A stretch of 6,192 bases of DNA from Candidatus Eiseniibacteriota bacterium (GTDB taxonomy: Bacteria; Eisenbacteria; RBG-16-71-46; JAGVPR01). The notes below the pieces were generated by a model that was given only the letters and a program-made list of their open reading frames with translations, did not search any database and had not been told where the DNA came from. Each line of letters begins with the position of its first letter. Position 1 is the stretch's first letter. The position numbers and the translations under genes are program-made. This document shows positions 1-5,299 of the stretch, in pieces. Location: contig JAGVPR010000250.1 of the NCBI GenBank assembly GCA_020052115.1, forward strand, positions 1 through 6,192, in the 5' to 3' direction.

Positions 1-413
1 GGGGACGGCTTCGGAGCCTGCTTGGGTCGCCTAGCGGCCGGCTTGGCGCCGCGCGCGGGGGCCCGCTCCTCGAACTCGACCTCGATGCACTGGAGGTTCG
101 CGCGGAAGGGCAGGTGGATCTTTCGCACGCGGGCGCGAACGCGGACCACCGGGAAGTGCGCGATGACTTCCTTCACGATCGTCTCGGCGAGAGCCTCGAC
201 GAGATGGTAGGGGCGGCGCGACGCGACATCCTGCACGAGATCGTAGAGGCGCGTGTAATCCACCGTCTGCGGCAGATCGTCGGAATCCGCCGCGCGGCGC
301 AAGTTCGCCCAGAGAGTGAGGTCCACCTCGGCGCGCTGGACGGCGAGCCGTTCGTGGTCGTCCACGCCGAGACGCGGGAAAATAGCGAGCCTCCGCAACC
401 GGATCATTTCCAT
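1..413 (-). CDS. folB: Dihydroneopterin aldolase (FolB), C-terminus cut off by window edge
   Basis: FolB converts 7,8-dihydroneopterin to 6-hydroxymethyl-7,8-dihydropterin and glycolaldehyde in cytoplasmic folate synthesis. The frame is open to base 1 (137 codons, no stop), so the 3' end lies outside. Numbering from the ATG at 413, the family residues are in place: Gly16-Val17 followed by Glu21, the substrate-binding Tyr53 in TVDYTRLY, Glu73 in HLVEALAE, and the catalytic Lys99 in VRARVRK. The usual KPxA after the lysine is replaced by KIHLPF. The start at 413 is chosen because GAGGA (425-421) sits 7 nt upstream; an ATG at 407 is the alternative and gives an ATGA overlap with the preceding stop. 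The gene overlaps the aminotransferase by 10 nt, so the two are probably translated together. The aldolase core ends near residue 118 and is followed by a tail rich in Ala, Pro, Lys and Arg that is not typical of the roughly 120-residue family. It could be a simple tail or a linker to a second domain such as FolK. Confidence 0.88.
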   Translation of the reverse strand, partial: MEMIRLRRLAIFPRLGVDDHERLAVQRAEVDLTLWANLRRAADSDDLPQTVDYTRLYDLVQDVASRRPYHLVEALAETIVKEVIAHFPVVRVRARVRKIHLPFRANLQCIEVEFEERAPARGAKPAARRPKQAPKPS

Positions 414-1570
414 GGCGCCATCCTCGCAATCCTCGCGACCGCTTCCTCGATCGCTTCCACGCTGTTGGTCATCGAGAGCCTCACGTAGCCCTCGCCCCCC
501 GGTCCGAATCCGACCCCGGGCGCGACGACGACCCCCTCCTCATCCAGCAGGCGGCCGGCGAACGCCAGCGAACCGGTCCCCGCCGGCACGGGCGCCCACA
601 GAAAGAACGTGGCCTTCGGCGGCTCGATCGGACAGCCGGCCCGCCGAAGCCCCTCCACCGCACGGTCCCTGCGCAGAAGATAGTAACCGCGCACGGCCGT
701 CGCCGCGCGCTCGTAGTGGAGCGAGAGCGCTTCCGCCGCGGCGAACTGGATCGGCTTGAAGATGCCGGAATCCACGTTCGCCTTGAATTCGCGAAGCGCC
801 GCGATGGCGCGCCTCGCGCCGGCCGCGAACCCGACCCGCCATCCCGTCATGTGAAAGGTCTTCGAGAGGGAGTGGATCTCCACGGCGACCTCGCGCGCCC
901 CGTCGGTCGCGAGAAGGCTCGGCGCGCGATAACCGTCGAATGTGACCTCGGAATAGGCCGCATCGTTGACGAGGAGCGTCCCCGTGCGGCGGGCGAACGT
1001 GACCGCCTTAGCGTAGAAATCGGCCCCGGCGGTCGCCGAAGTCGGATTGTTCGGGTAGTTGAGAAACGCGAGCTTCGCGCGCGCCTTCTCACCTGCGTCG
1101 AGATCCGGCAGGAAGCCGGCGCCCGGATCGAGCGGCCAGCGAACAGGTTCCGCCCCCGCGAAGCTCGTCGCGGAGCGATAGACCGGGTAGCCCGGATCCG
1201 GGACGAGCACGCGATCGCCCGGGTCCGCCAGCGCGAGCGGAAGGTGCGCGAGGCCCTCCTTCGAGCCGATGAGCGGAACGACTTCCTCCCATGGATCGAG
1301 CCGAACGCCGAAGCGGCGCTCGAACCATGCCGCGATCGCCTCCCGGAGCTCGCGCGTGCCGGCTGTCGAGTAGCCGTGAACGTCGGGGCGGCTCGACGCG
1401 CGCGCCAGTGCCTCGACGATCTCGGGCAGCGGACCCTCGATCGGGTCCCCGACCCCGAGATCAATGATGTCCCGCCCCGCTCGCCGGGCCTCCTCCTTGC
1501 GGCGATCCATCTCCTCGAAGAGGTAGGGCGGCAGGCTCGCGAGGCGTCTGCTTTTCGATAACTCAAACAT
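404..1570 (-). CDS. dapL: PLP aminotransferase class I/II, probable LL-diaminopimelate aminotransferase
   Basis: A complete fold-type I aminotransferase of 388 residues from the ATG at 1570. Seen directly: LPPYLFEEMD near residues 13-22, GSKEG near 102-106, NYPNNP at 171-176 (Asn that contacts PLP), NDAAYSE around Asp203 and Tyr206, SLSKTFHMTGWR with the Schiff-base Lys237, and YVRLSM with the carboxylate-binding Arg364. The LPPYLF opening, PDPGYPVY, DAAYSE and PGVGFG motifs resemble the DapL branch, which transfers an amino group from glutamate to tetrahydrodipicolinate to give LL-diaminopimelate for lysine and peptidoglycan. The family's usual GDPDxPTP is GDPIEGPLP here, so another substrate (a DapC-like or aspartate/alanine-type enzyme) remains possible. 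An in-frame ATG at 1582 is the longer alternative (392 residues). Neither ATG has a Shine-Dalgarno; 1570 is preferred because the family N-terminus fits and a promoter would place the transcript start there. It lies downstream of groEL beyond a hairpin and overlaps folB. Confidence 0.85.
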   Translation of the reverse strand: MFELSKSRRLASLPPYLFEEMDRRKEEARRAGRDIIDLGVGDPIEGPLPEIVEALARASSRPDVHGYSTAGTRELREAIAAWFERRFGVRLDPWEEVVPLIGSKEGLAHLPLALADPGDRVLVPDPGYPVYRSATSFAGAEPVRWPLDPGAGFLPDLDAGEKARAKLAFLNYPNNPTSATAGADFYAKAVTFARRTGTLLVNDAAYSEVTFDGYRAPSLLATDGAREVAVEIHSLSKTFHMTGWRVGFAAGARRAIAALREFKANVDSGIFKPIQFAAAEALSLHYERAATAVRGYYLLRRDRAVEGLRRAGCPIEPPKATFFLWAPVPAGTGSLAFAGRLLDEEGVVVAPGVGFGPGGEGYVRLSMTNSVEAIEEAVARIARMAPWK

Positions 1571-1577
1571 GGAGAAG

Positions 1578-1607
1578 AACATAAGAAGGCGAACGGGGGC
1601 GAGTCAA
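1578..1607 (-). promoter_or_regulatory. Candidate promoter of the dapL-folB pair
   Basis: On the minus strand TTGACT (1607-1602) and TATGTT (1583-1578) are 18 nt apart, matching the sigma70 consensus at five and four of six positions. The ATG at 1570 begins 7 nt after the -10 box, which is where transcription would normally start. The -10 box overlaps the other ATG at 1582, so the two readings are nearly exclusive. This is an inference from sequence only. Confidence 0.4.
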
Positions 1608-1615
1608 GGCGAAAC

Positions 1616-1643
1616 GGCCCCGGCGGCCTGCGCCACCGGGGCC
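1616..1643 (-). terminator. GC hairpin after groEL, possible terminator
   Basis: A perfect 8-bp inverted repeat (GGCCCCGG at 1616-1623, CCGGGGCC at 1636-1643) encloses a 12-nt loop and can extend by two pairs past one mismatch. It lies 22 nt beyond the groEL stop and before dapL. Reading on the minus strand it is followed by GTTTCG, so the U-tract is poor. It may be a weak or factor-assisted terminator, or an mRNA 3'-end stabiliser. Confidence 0.5.
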
Positions 1644-1665
1644 ATCGTATCCTCTGCGCCGAGCC

Positions 1666-3282
1666 TCAGCGGCCGCGACCGCCCTTCTTCTTCTTGTCGT
1701 CCTCATCCTGCTCCGGACGCTCCGTGATGATCGTCTCGGTGGTGAGGAGGAGCGAACCGATCGAGGCGGCGTTCTGGAGAGCGGAGCGCACGACCTTCGT
1801 CGGATCCACGACGCCGGCCTTGACGAGGTCCTCGAACACGCCGCTCAGCGCGTTGTAGCCGATGTTGCCTTCCGAGGACCGAATGCGCTCGACGACCATG
1901 GACCCCTCGGCGCCGGCGTTCGTGGCGATGAGGCGTGCCGGCTCCTCGAGGGCGCGCACCACGATGTCCCGCCCGAGCCGCTCCTCGCCCGACAAATCGA
2001 GGGCGAGAGCCGCCTTCTGCGCGCGAAGGAGCGCGACGCCGCCGCCGGCGACGATCCCCTCCTCCACCGCCGAGCGGGTTGCCGCAAGGGCATCCTCGAC
2101 GCGGGCCTTCTTCTCCTTCATCTCCATCTCGGTCGCGGCGCCGACGTGCACGACGGCCACGCCGCCCGCCAGCTTCGCGAGGCGCTCCTGCAGCTTCTCC
2201 TTATCGTAGTCCGAGGTCGTGTCCTCGATCTGACGCCGGATCTGGCCGATGCGCTCCTTGATCTCCTCCGGCTTGCCGAGACCCTCGATGAGCGTCGTGT
2301 TGTCCTTGTCCACGGTGACGCGCTTGACGCGGCCCAGGTCGCCGGTCGTCGCGTTCTCGAGCCGGATGCCGATCTCCTCGGAGATCGCGCGGCCGCCGGT
2401 CAGGATCGCGATGTCCTCGAGCATCGCCTTGCGGCGATCGCCGAAGCCCGGCGCCTTCACCGCGCAGCAGGAGAGCACGCCGCGCAGCTTGTTGACGACG
2501 AGCGTGGCCAGCGCCTCACCCTCGATGTCCTCGGCGATGATGAGGAGCGGCTTCCCGATCTGCACCGTCTTCTCGAGGACCGGGAGCAGGTCCTTCATGC
2601 TCGAGATCTTCTTGTCGTGGATCAGGACGAAGACGTCCTCGAGGACGACCTCCATGCGCTCGGCGTCGGTGACGAAGTAAGGCGAGAGATAGCCGCGGTC
2701 GAACTGAAGACCCTCGACGACCTCGAGCGTCGTCGTGATCGTCTTCGCCTCCTCGACCGTAATGACGCCGTCCTTGCCCACCTTCTCCATCGCGTCGGCG
2801 ATCAGGTTGCCGATGGTCGTGTCGTTGTTCGCCGAGATGGTGGCCACGTGGGCGATGTCATCGCGGCCCTTGATCGCCTGGCTCCTCGACTTGAGGTCCT
2901 CGGTGATGACCGCAACCGTCTTCTCGATGCCCCGCTTCAGGGACATTGGATTCGCCCCTGCGGTGACATGGCGAAGGCCCTCGCGCACGATCGCCTGGGC
3001 GAGAACCGTCGCCGTCGTCGTGCCGTCGCCGGCGACGTCCTGCGTCTTCGTCGCCACTTCCTTGATGAGCTGAGCGCCCATGTTCTCGTAGGCGTCTTCC
3101 AGCTCGATCTCCTTGGCGATCGTCACGCCGTCATTCGTGATCGCGGGAGCGCCCCACTTCTTGTCGAGCACCACGTTTCTCCCGCGCGGACCGAGCGTCA
3201 CCTTGACGGCCTCGGCCAGCTTGTCCACGCCGCGTCGCAACGCATCACGTGCCGCGGCGTCGAACTCGAGCTGCTTCGCCAT
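1666..3282 (-). CDS. groEL: Chaperonin GroEL (Hsp60)
   Basis: Full-length 60-kDa chaperonin subunit, 538 residues against 548 in E. coli. It forms the double-ring ATP-driven folding chamber in the cytoplasm with GroES as its lid. Equatorial, intermediate and apical domains are all present: VTLGPRGRNVVLD near 28-40, the ATP-binding GDGTTT at 85-90 (Asp86), the apical GYLSPYF at 197-203, APGFGDRRKAML at 277-288, the catalytic Asp397 in ARVEDAL, AGGGVALL near 412-419 and DPTKVVRSALQNAAS near 493-507. The start is secure: an AAGAAGGAGG Shine-Dalgarno lies 8 nt upstream. It follows groES by 70 bp and should be cotranscribed from the CIRCE promoter. The odd point is the C-terminus. In place of the usual Gly-Gly-Met repeats it ends in a charged tail, DEDDKKKKGGRGR. 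An adjacent cysteine pair (272-273) sits in the apical domain. It is otherwise unmistakable. Confidence 0.99.
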   Translation of the reverse strand: MAKQLEFDAAARDALRRGVDKLAEAVKVTLGPRGRNVVLDKKWGAPAITNDGVTIAKEIELEDAYENMGAQLIKEVATKTQDVAGDGTTTATVLAQAIVREGLRHVTAGANPMSLKRGIEKTVAVITEDLKSRSQAIKGRDDIAHVATISANNDTTIGNLIADAMEKVGKDGVITVEEAKTITTTLEVVEGLQFDRGYLSPYFVTDAERMEVVLEDVFVLIHDKKISSMKDLLPVLEKTVQIGKPLLIIAEDIEGEALATLVVNKLRGVLSCCAVKAPGFGDRRKAMLEDIAILTGGRAISEEIGIRLENATTGDLGRVKRVTVDKDNTTLIEGLGKPEEIKERIGQIRRQIEDTTSDYDKEKLQERLAKLAGGVAVVHVGAATEMEMKEKKARVEDALAATRSAVEEGIVAGGGVALLRAQKAALALDLSGEERLGRDIVVRALEEPARLIATNAGAEGSMVVERIRSSEGNIGYNALSGVFEDLVKAGVVDPTKVVRSALQNAASIGSLLLTTETIITERPEQDEDDKKKKGGRGR

Positions 3283-3290
3283 GAGTCAGA

Positions 3291-3300
3291 CCTCCTTCTT
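3291..3300 (-). promoter_or_regulatory. Strong ribosome binding site of groEL
   Basis: AAGAAGGAGG on the minus strand ends 8 nt before the groEL ATG. It is a near-complete match to the anti-Shine-Dalgarno sequence and far stronger than the site before groES, in keeping with the need for more GroEL than GroES subunits (14 to 7). Confidence 0.9.
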
Positions 3301-3352
3301 CCTCTATTCGGTGGTTTCGTATGGACGATGTGTGCGGTCGCGGCCCGCGCGC

Positions 3353-3637
3353 TTACAGCCGCGCGAGGATCTCGGACTCGGAGAGGATCAGGTAGTCCTC
3401 GTCATCGAGTCGGATCTCCGTGCCGGAGTACTTGCCGAAGAGGATCTTGTCGCCCGGCTTGACTTCGAGAGCGACACGCTTGCCCTCGTCCGTGCGACGC
3501 CCGTCGCCGGCGGCGACGACCTCGCCTTTCTGCGGTCGCTCCTTCGCCGTGTCGGGAATGATGATCCCACCGACCTTCTGCTCGAAATCCTCGAGTGCCT
3601 TGATCAGGACTCGGTCGCCCAACGGACGGAAATTCAT
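3353..3637 (-). CDS. groES: Co-chaperonin GroES (Hsp10)
   Basis: A complete GroES of 94 residues (E. coli 97). Seven copies form the cap that closes the GroEL chamber. The sequence opens with the family's MNFRPLGDRVLIK. The GroEL-binding mobile loop spans about residues 16-34, with the hydrophobic GGIIIP at 23-28. The roof hairpin falls near 44-53, and the closing VKPGDKILFGKYSGTEI and YLILSESEILA segments are intact. The start at 3637 fits the family N-terminus and has a moderate AAGGGGG site 5 nt upstream. It is the first gene of the groES-groEL operon, 57 nt downstream of the CIRCE operator, so repression by HrcA and induction by heat are expected. The gene for HrcA is not in this window. 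Confidence 0.98.
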   Translation of the reverse strand: MNFRPLGDRVLIKALEDFEQKVGGIIIPDTAKERPQKGEVVAAGDGRRTDEGKRVALEVKPGDKILFGKYSGTEIRLDDEDYLILSESEILARL

Positions 3638-3694
3638 TGACGCCCCCTTCTTCGGGATAGGTCCAAGAGCGGCCCGGGCGGGACGCTCGATCTG

Positions 3695-3721
3695 TTAGCA
3701 CTGGCGGGTGAAGAGTGCTAA
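3695..3721 (-). promoter_or_regulatory. CIRCE operator (HrcA binding site)
   Basis: The inverted repeat TTAGCACTG (3695-3703), 9-nt spacer, GAGTGCTAA (3713-3721) matches the CIRCE consensus TTAGCACTC-N9-GAGTGCTAA at 17 of 18 arm positions. The single mismatch is the innermost base of one arm. It lies between the groES promoter and the groES start, with its upstream edge at the predicted transcription start. HrcA bound here would block groES-groEL transcription until heat or misfolded protein titrates GroEL away. Confidence 0.95.
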
Positions 3722-3738
3722 CTCGGAGATTAGCCGAG
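3722..3738. repeat. Short inverted repeat around the groES -10 box
   Basis: CTCGG (3722-3726) and CCGAG (3734-3738) form a perfect 5-bp inverted repeat with a 7-nt centre that contains the proposed -10 hexamer (3727-3732). It directly abuts CIRCE. Five-base repeats are common by chance in GC-rich DNA, so a role as a second operator is only a possibility. Confidence 0.4.
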
Positions 3739-3755
3739 AGGTGGAGCGGACGCAA
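3727..3755 (-). promoter_or_regulatory. Candidate sigma70-type promoter of groES-groEL
   Basis: Minus-strand TTGCGT (3755-3750) and TAATCT (3732-3727) are separated by exactly 17 nt. Each box keeps the most conserved positions of its consensus (TTG of the -35; first, second and last base of the -10). The predicted start near 3720 falls on the upstream edge of the CIRCE element, the usual arrangement for HrcA control. The match is modest, but the location supports it. Confidence 0.6.
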
Positions 3756-4022
3756 GGGGCGAGTGAGGCCCGGCCGGGGAGGTGTCCCAGATGCCGGGAG
3801 ATTCCGCAACGTCTTGTTATTACTAATGTTACATAGAAGTCGGCGCGAGGCCCGCCTGTTCCGCCCCCTTTCGCTTCCTCGGCGTGGGCGCGACCATCTA
3901 CGATGTCGCGGGGGTCGCGACCGCCGCGGCGATGGTGGCGCTCCCCGCACGGCGGATCGCGAGGAACACAGGGCATCTTGGAGAACTCGAGCCGGCGAAT
4001 GTCATCCACGGACAGGAACAAG
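3739..4022. other. Divergent spacer upstream of the gtrA-like gene
   Basis: Beyond the groES promoter I see no convincing gene here. Frames that are open through the stretch give Arg/Pro/Gly-rich translations without family motifs. The notable element is an AT-rich patch at about 3812-3836 (TTGTTATTACTAATGTTACA at its core) in an otherwise GC-rich background. It may contain the promoter of the rightward gene, but no -35/-10 pair with correct spacing stands out. An ATG at 3903 is in frame with the gtrA-like gene, but the added residues look non-coding. Confidence 0.45.
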
Positions 4023-4523
4023 ATGCTCGGCGGGCGCTTGCCCGAACCTGGCGCATGGCCGCGCGCCTTCCCGGCGCTCGCCAAGCTGTTGTTGCCGCTC
4101 GTCTCCCGGGGCGCGAAGTACGCTCTCGTGGCCGCGCTCGGCGCCGGCGTCAATTCGGCCGGTCTCTACCTCTTCAAAGGCGTTCTCGGCCTGCCGCTCG
4201 TGCTCGCGAGCGTTCTCGCGATCGAGATCGCGATCGTCCACAACTTCGTCTGGTTTCGCTGCTGGGCGTGGAAGGACCGGTTCGCAGGCCAGCGCATTTC
4301 GTTCCTCAGGCAGCTCGTCGCCTACAACGCGGTGACCGGGGCGATCGATCTCACCGGCAACATCAGCGTGCTCTGGGCGCTCACGCACTTCTTCGGGATG
4401 CACTACCTGATCGCGAATGTGCTGGGGATGATCGCGCCGCCGATCGCGAAGTTCTGGCTCAACGAGAAGGTGTTCTTCCGGAGGGAGGGCGGCGCGGATG
4501 CGGAGTCCGGCGCCCGCCGCTAG
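4023..4523 (+). CDS. GtrA-like family small membrane protein
   Basis: A 166-residue polytopic membrane protein of the GtrA-like family (PF04138 type). Members are linked to moving or modifying lipid-linked sugars in O-antigen, teichoic acid or arabinogalactan assembly; the substrate here is unknown. Four hydrophobic segments are visible at about residues 33-53, 56-76, 99-121 and 125-146. The two halves end in related motifs, NFVWFRCWAWKDR (74-86) and KFWLNEKVFFRRE (143-155), the duplicated pattern of the family. The start at 4023 is preferred because AGGA lies 5 nt upstream and the protein then has a normal family length. In-frame ATGs at 3999 and 3903 are alternatives; the latter has no ribosome site and adds an Arg-rich stretch. 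It is the only plus-strand gene, divergent from groES and convergent with coaX, whose stop codon it overlaps. No glycosyltransferase gene is adjacent to suggest a pathway. Confidence 0.82.
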   Translation: MLGGRLPEPGAWPRAFPALAKLLLPLVSRGAKYALVAALGAGVNSAGLYLFKGVLGLPLVLASVLAIEIAIVHNFVWFRCWAWKDRFAGQRISFLRQLVAYNAVTGAIDLTGNISVLWALTHFFGMHYLIANVLGMIAPPIAKFWLNEKVFFRREGGADAESGARR

Positions 4524-4529
4524 CGCCGG
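4507..4529. terminator. GC hairpin spanning the shared stop codons of gtrA-like gene and coaX
   Basis: CCGGCGC (4507-4513) and GCGCCGG (4523-4529) make a perfect 7-bp stem with a 9-nt loop. The convergent stop codons lie at the loop and its edge. On the plus strand it is followed by TTCCTCTCG, a weak T-rich stretch; on the minus strand nothing similar follows. It is the only candidate terminator between the two converging genes and is not strong. Confidence 0.35.
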
Positions 4530-5299
4530 TTCCTCTCGTACAGAATCTCCAGCCCCTTCAGCGTCAGCGCGTCGTCCACCGTCTCGATCGTCTCGGAGTC
4601 GCCCGCGACCAGAGAGGCGAGACCGCCCGTGGCGATCACGTGCGGCTTGAACTTCATCTCCGCCACGATCCGCCGCACGAGCGCATCAATCTGCCCCACC
4701 GCGCCGAAGTAGATCCCGGCCTGCATCGACTCCTCGGTCGTGCGGCCCACGACGCGATCGGGGCGGCGGATCTCGATACGGGCGAGCCGCGCGGCGCGCC
4801 GCATCAGCTCCTCGGCCGAGGTGAGTACGCCGGGGACGATGGCGCCGCCCTCGTAGCGGCCGTTCGCGACGACGTCTAGCGTCGTCGCCGTCCCCAGGTC
4901 CACGATGATCGCCGGCTCGCCGTAGAGCTGGCGCGCGGCCACGGCGTTCGCGATGCGGTCGGCGCCGACGGAGGATGGATCGTCGTAGGCGATCTCGATC
5001 CCGAGGTCCAGGTCGTTCGAAACCACGAGCGGATCGGCGCCGTAATGACGCTCCGCCGCGCGGACGAATGCCGGCGTCAGCGTCGGGACGACGGAGGCGA
5101 TGGCGACGCGGCGAGACACCGAGAGCGGCTTCTCGTAGTCCCGGCACAGGTCGCGGAAGAGGAGCGAGATCTCATCAGAGGTTCGGCCCACGTACGACGA
5201 GAGCCGCCACTGTTCCAGGATCCTCTGGCCTTCGAGCACGCCGAGCACGACGTTCGTATTGCCGATGTCCACCGCCAGGAGAAGCCCACCGTTAGCCAT
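4520..5299 (-). CDS. coaX: Type III pantothenate kinase
   Basis: CoaX phosphorylates pantothenate with ATP, the first step of coenzyme A synthesis. It belongs to the ASKHA (acetate/sugar kinase, Hsp70, actin) fold and is not inhibited by CoA as type I enzymes are. The 259-residue length is normal. Motifs seen: the phosphate loop DIGNTN at 11-16, VGADRIANAV at 111-120 with the conserved Asp114-Arg115, the second phosphate motif DLGTATTLD at 134-142, GGAIVPG at 151-157, and TGG at 224-226 in the adenosine-binding part. The start at 5299 has GGAGG within the end of tatC, 4 nt upstream, and the family N-terminus begins a few residues later. It overlaps tatC by 8 nt, which suggests translational coupling, and its TAG stop shares the CTAG at 4520-4523 with the convergent gtrA-like gene. 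There is no birA beside it, a frequent partner elsewhere. Confidence 0.97.
   Translation of the reverse strand: MANGGLLLAVDIGNTNVVLGVLEGQRILEQWRLSSYVGRTSDEISLLFRDLCRDYEKPLSVSRRVAIASVVPTLTPAFVRAAERHYGADPLVVSNDLDLGIEIAYDDPSSVGADRIANAVAARQLYGEPAIIVDLGTATTLDVVANGRYEGGAIVPGVLTSAEELMRRAARLARIEIRRPDRVVGRTTEESMQAGIYFGAVGQIDALVRRIVAEMKFKPHVIATGGLASLVAGDSETIETVDDALTLKGLEILYERNRR

Noticed and set aside
31..429. Minus-strand 132-codon frame overlapping folB
   Set aside because: It starts at TTG and gives Arg/Pro/Gly-rich sequence. The FolB active-site residues are in the neighbouring frame, which stays open to the window edge.
716..1561. 281-codon plus-strand open frame opposite the aminotransferase
   Set aside because: It is the complement of a gene with all PLP-enzyme motifs intact; its own translation shows no recognisable motif.
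2146..3462. 438-codon open frame on the plus strand opposite groEL and groES
   Set aside because: It is antisense to two unmistakable chaperonin genes. Its translation is Arg/Asp/Leu-rich with no family motif, as expected from the codon bias of the opposite strand.
3903..4022. N-terminal extension of the gtrA-like protein from the ATG at 3903
   Set aside because: No ribosome site precedes 3903, the extra residues are Arg/Ser/Gly-rich without similarity to the family, and the ATG at 4023 gives a normal length.
3695..4153. Minus-strand open frame of 152 codons covering CIRCE, the groES promoter and the start of the gtrA-like gene
   Set aside because: It has no family motif and overlaps regulatory elements and a better-supported gene.
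3884..4879. 331-codon plus-strand open frame across the gtrA-like gene and coaX
   Set aside because: It runs through two real genes in other frames or strands and becomes Arg/Asp/His-rich low-complexity sequence, the usual shadow in GC-rich DNA.
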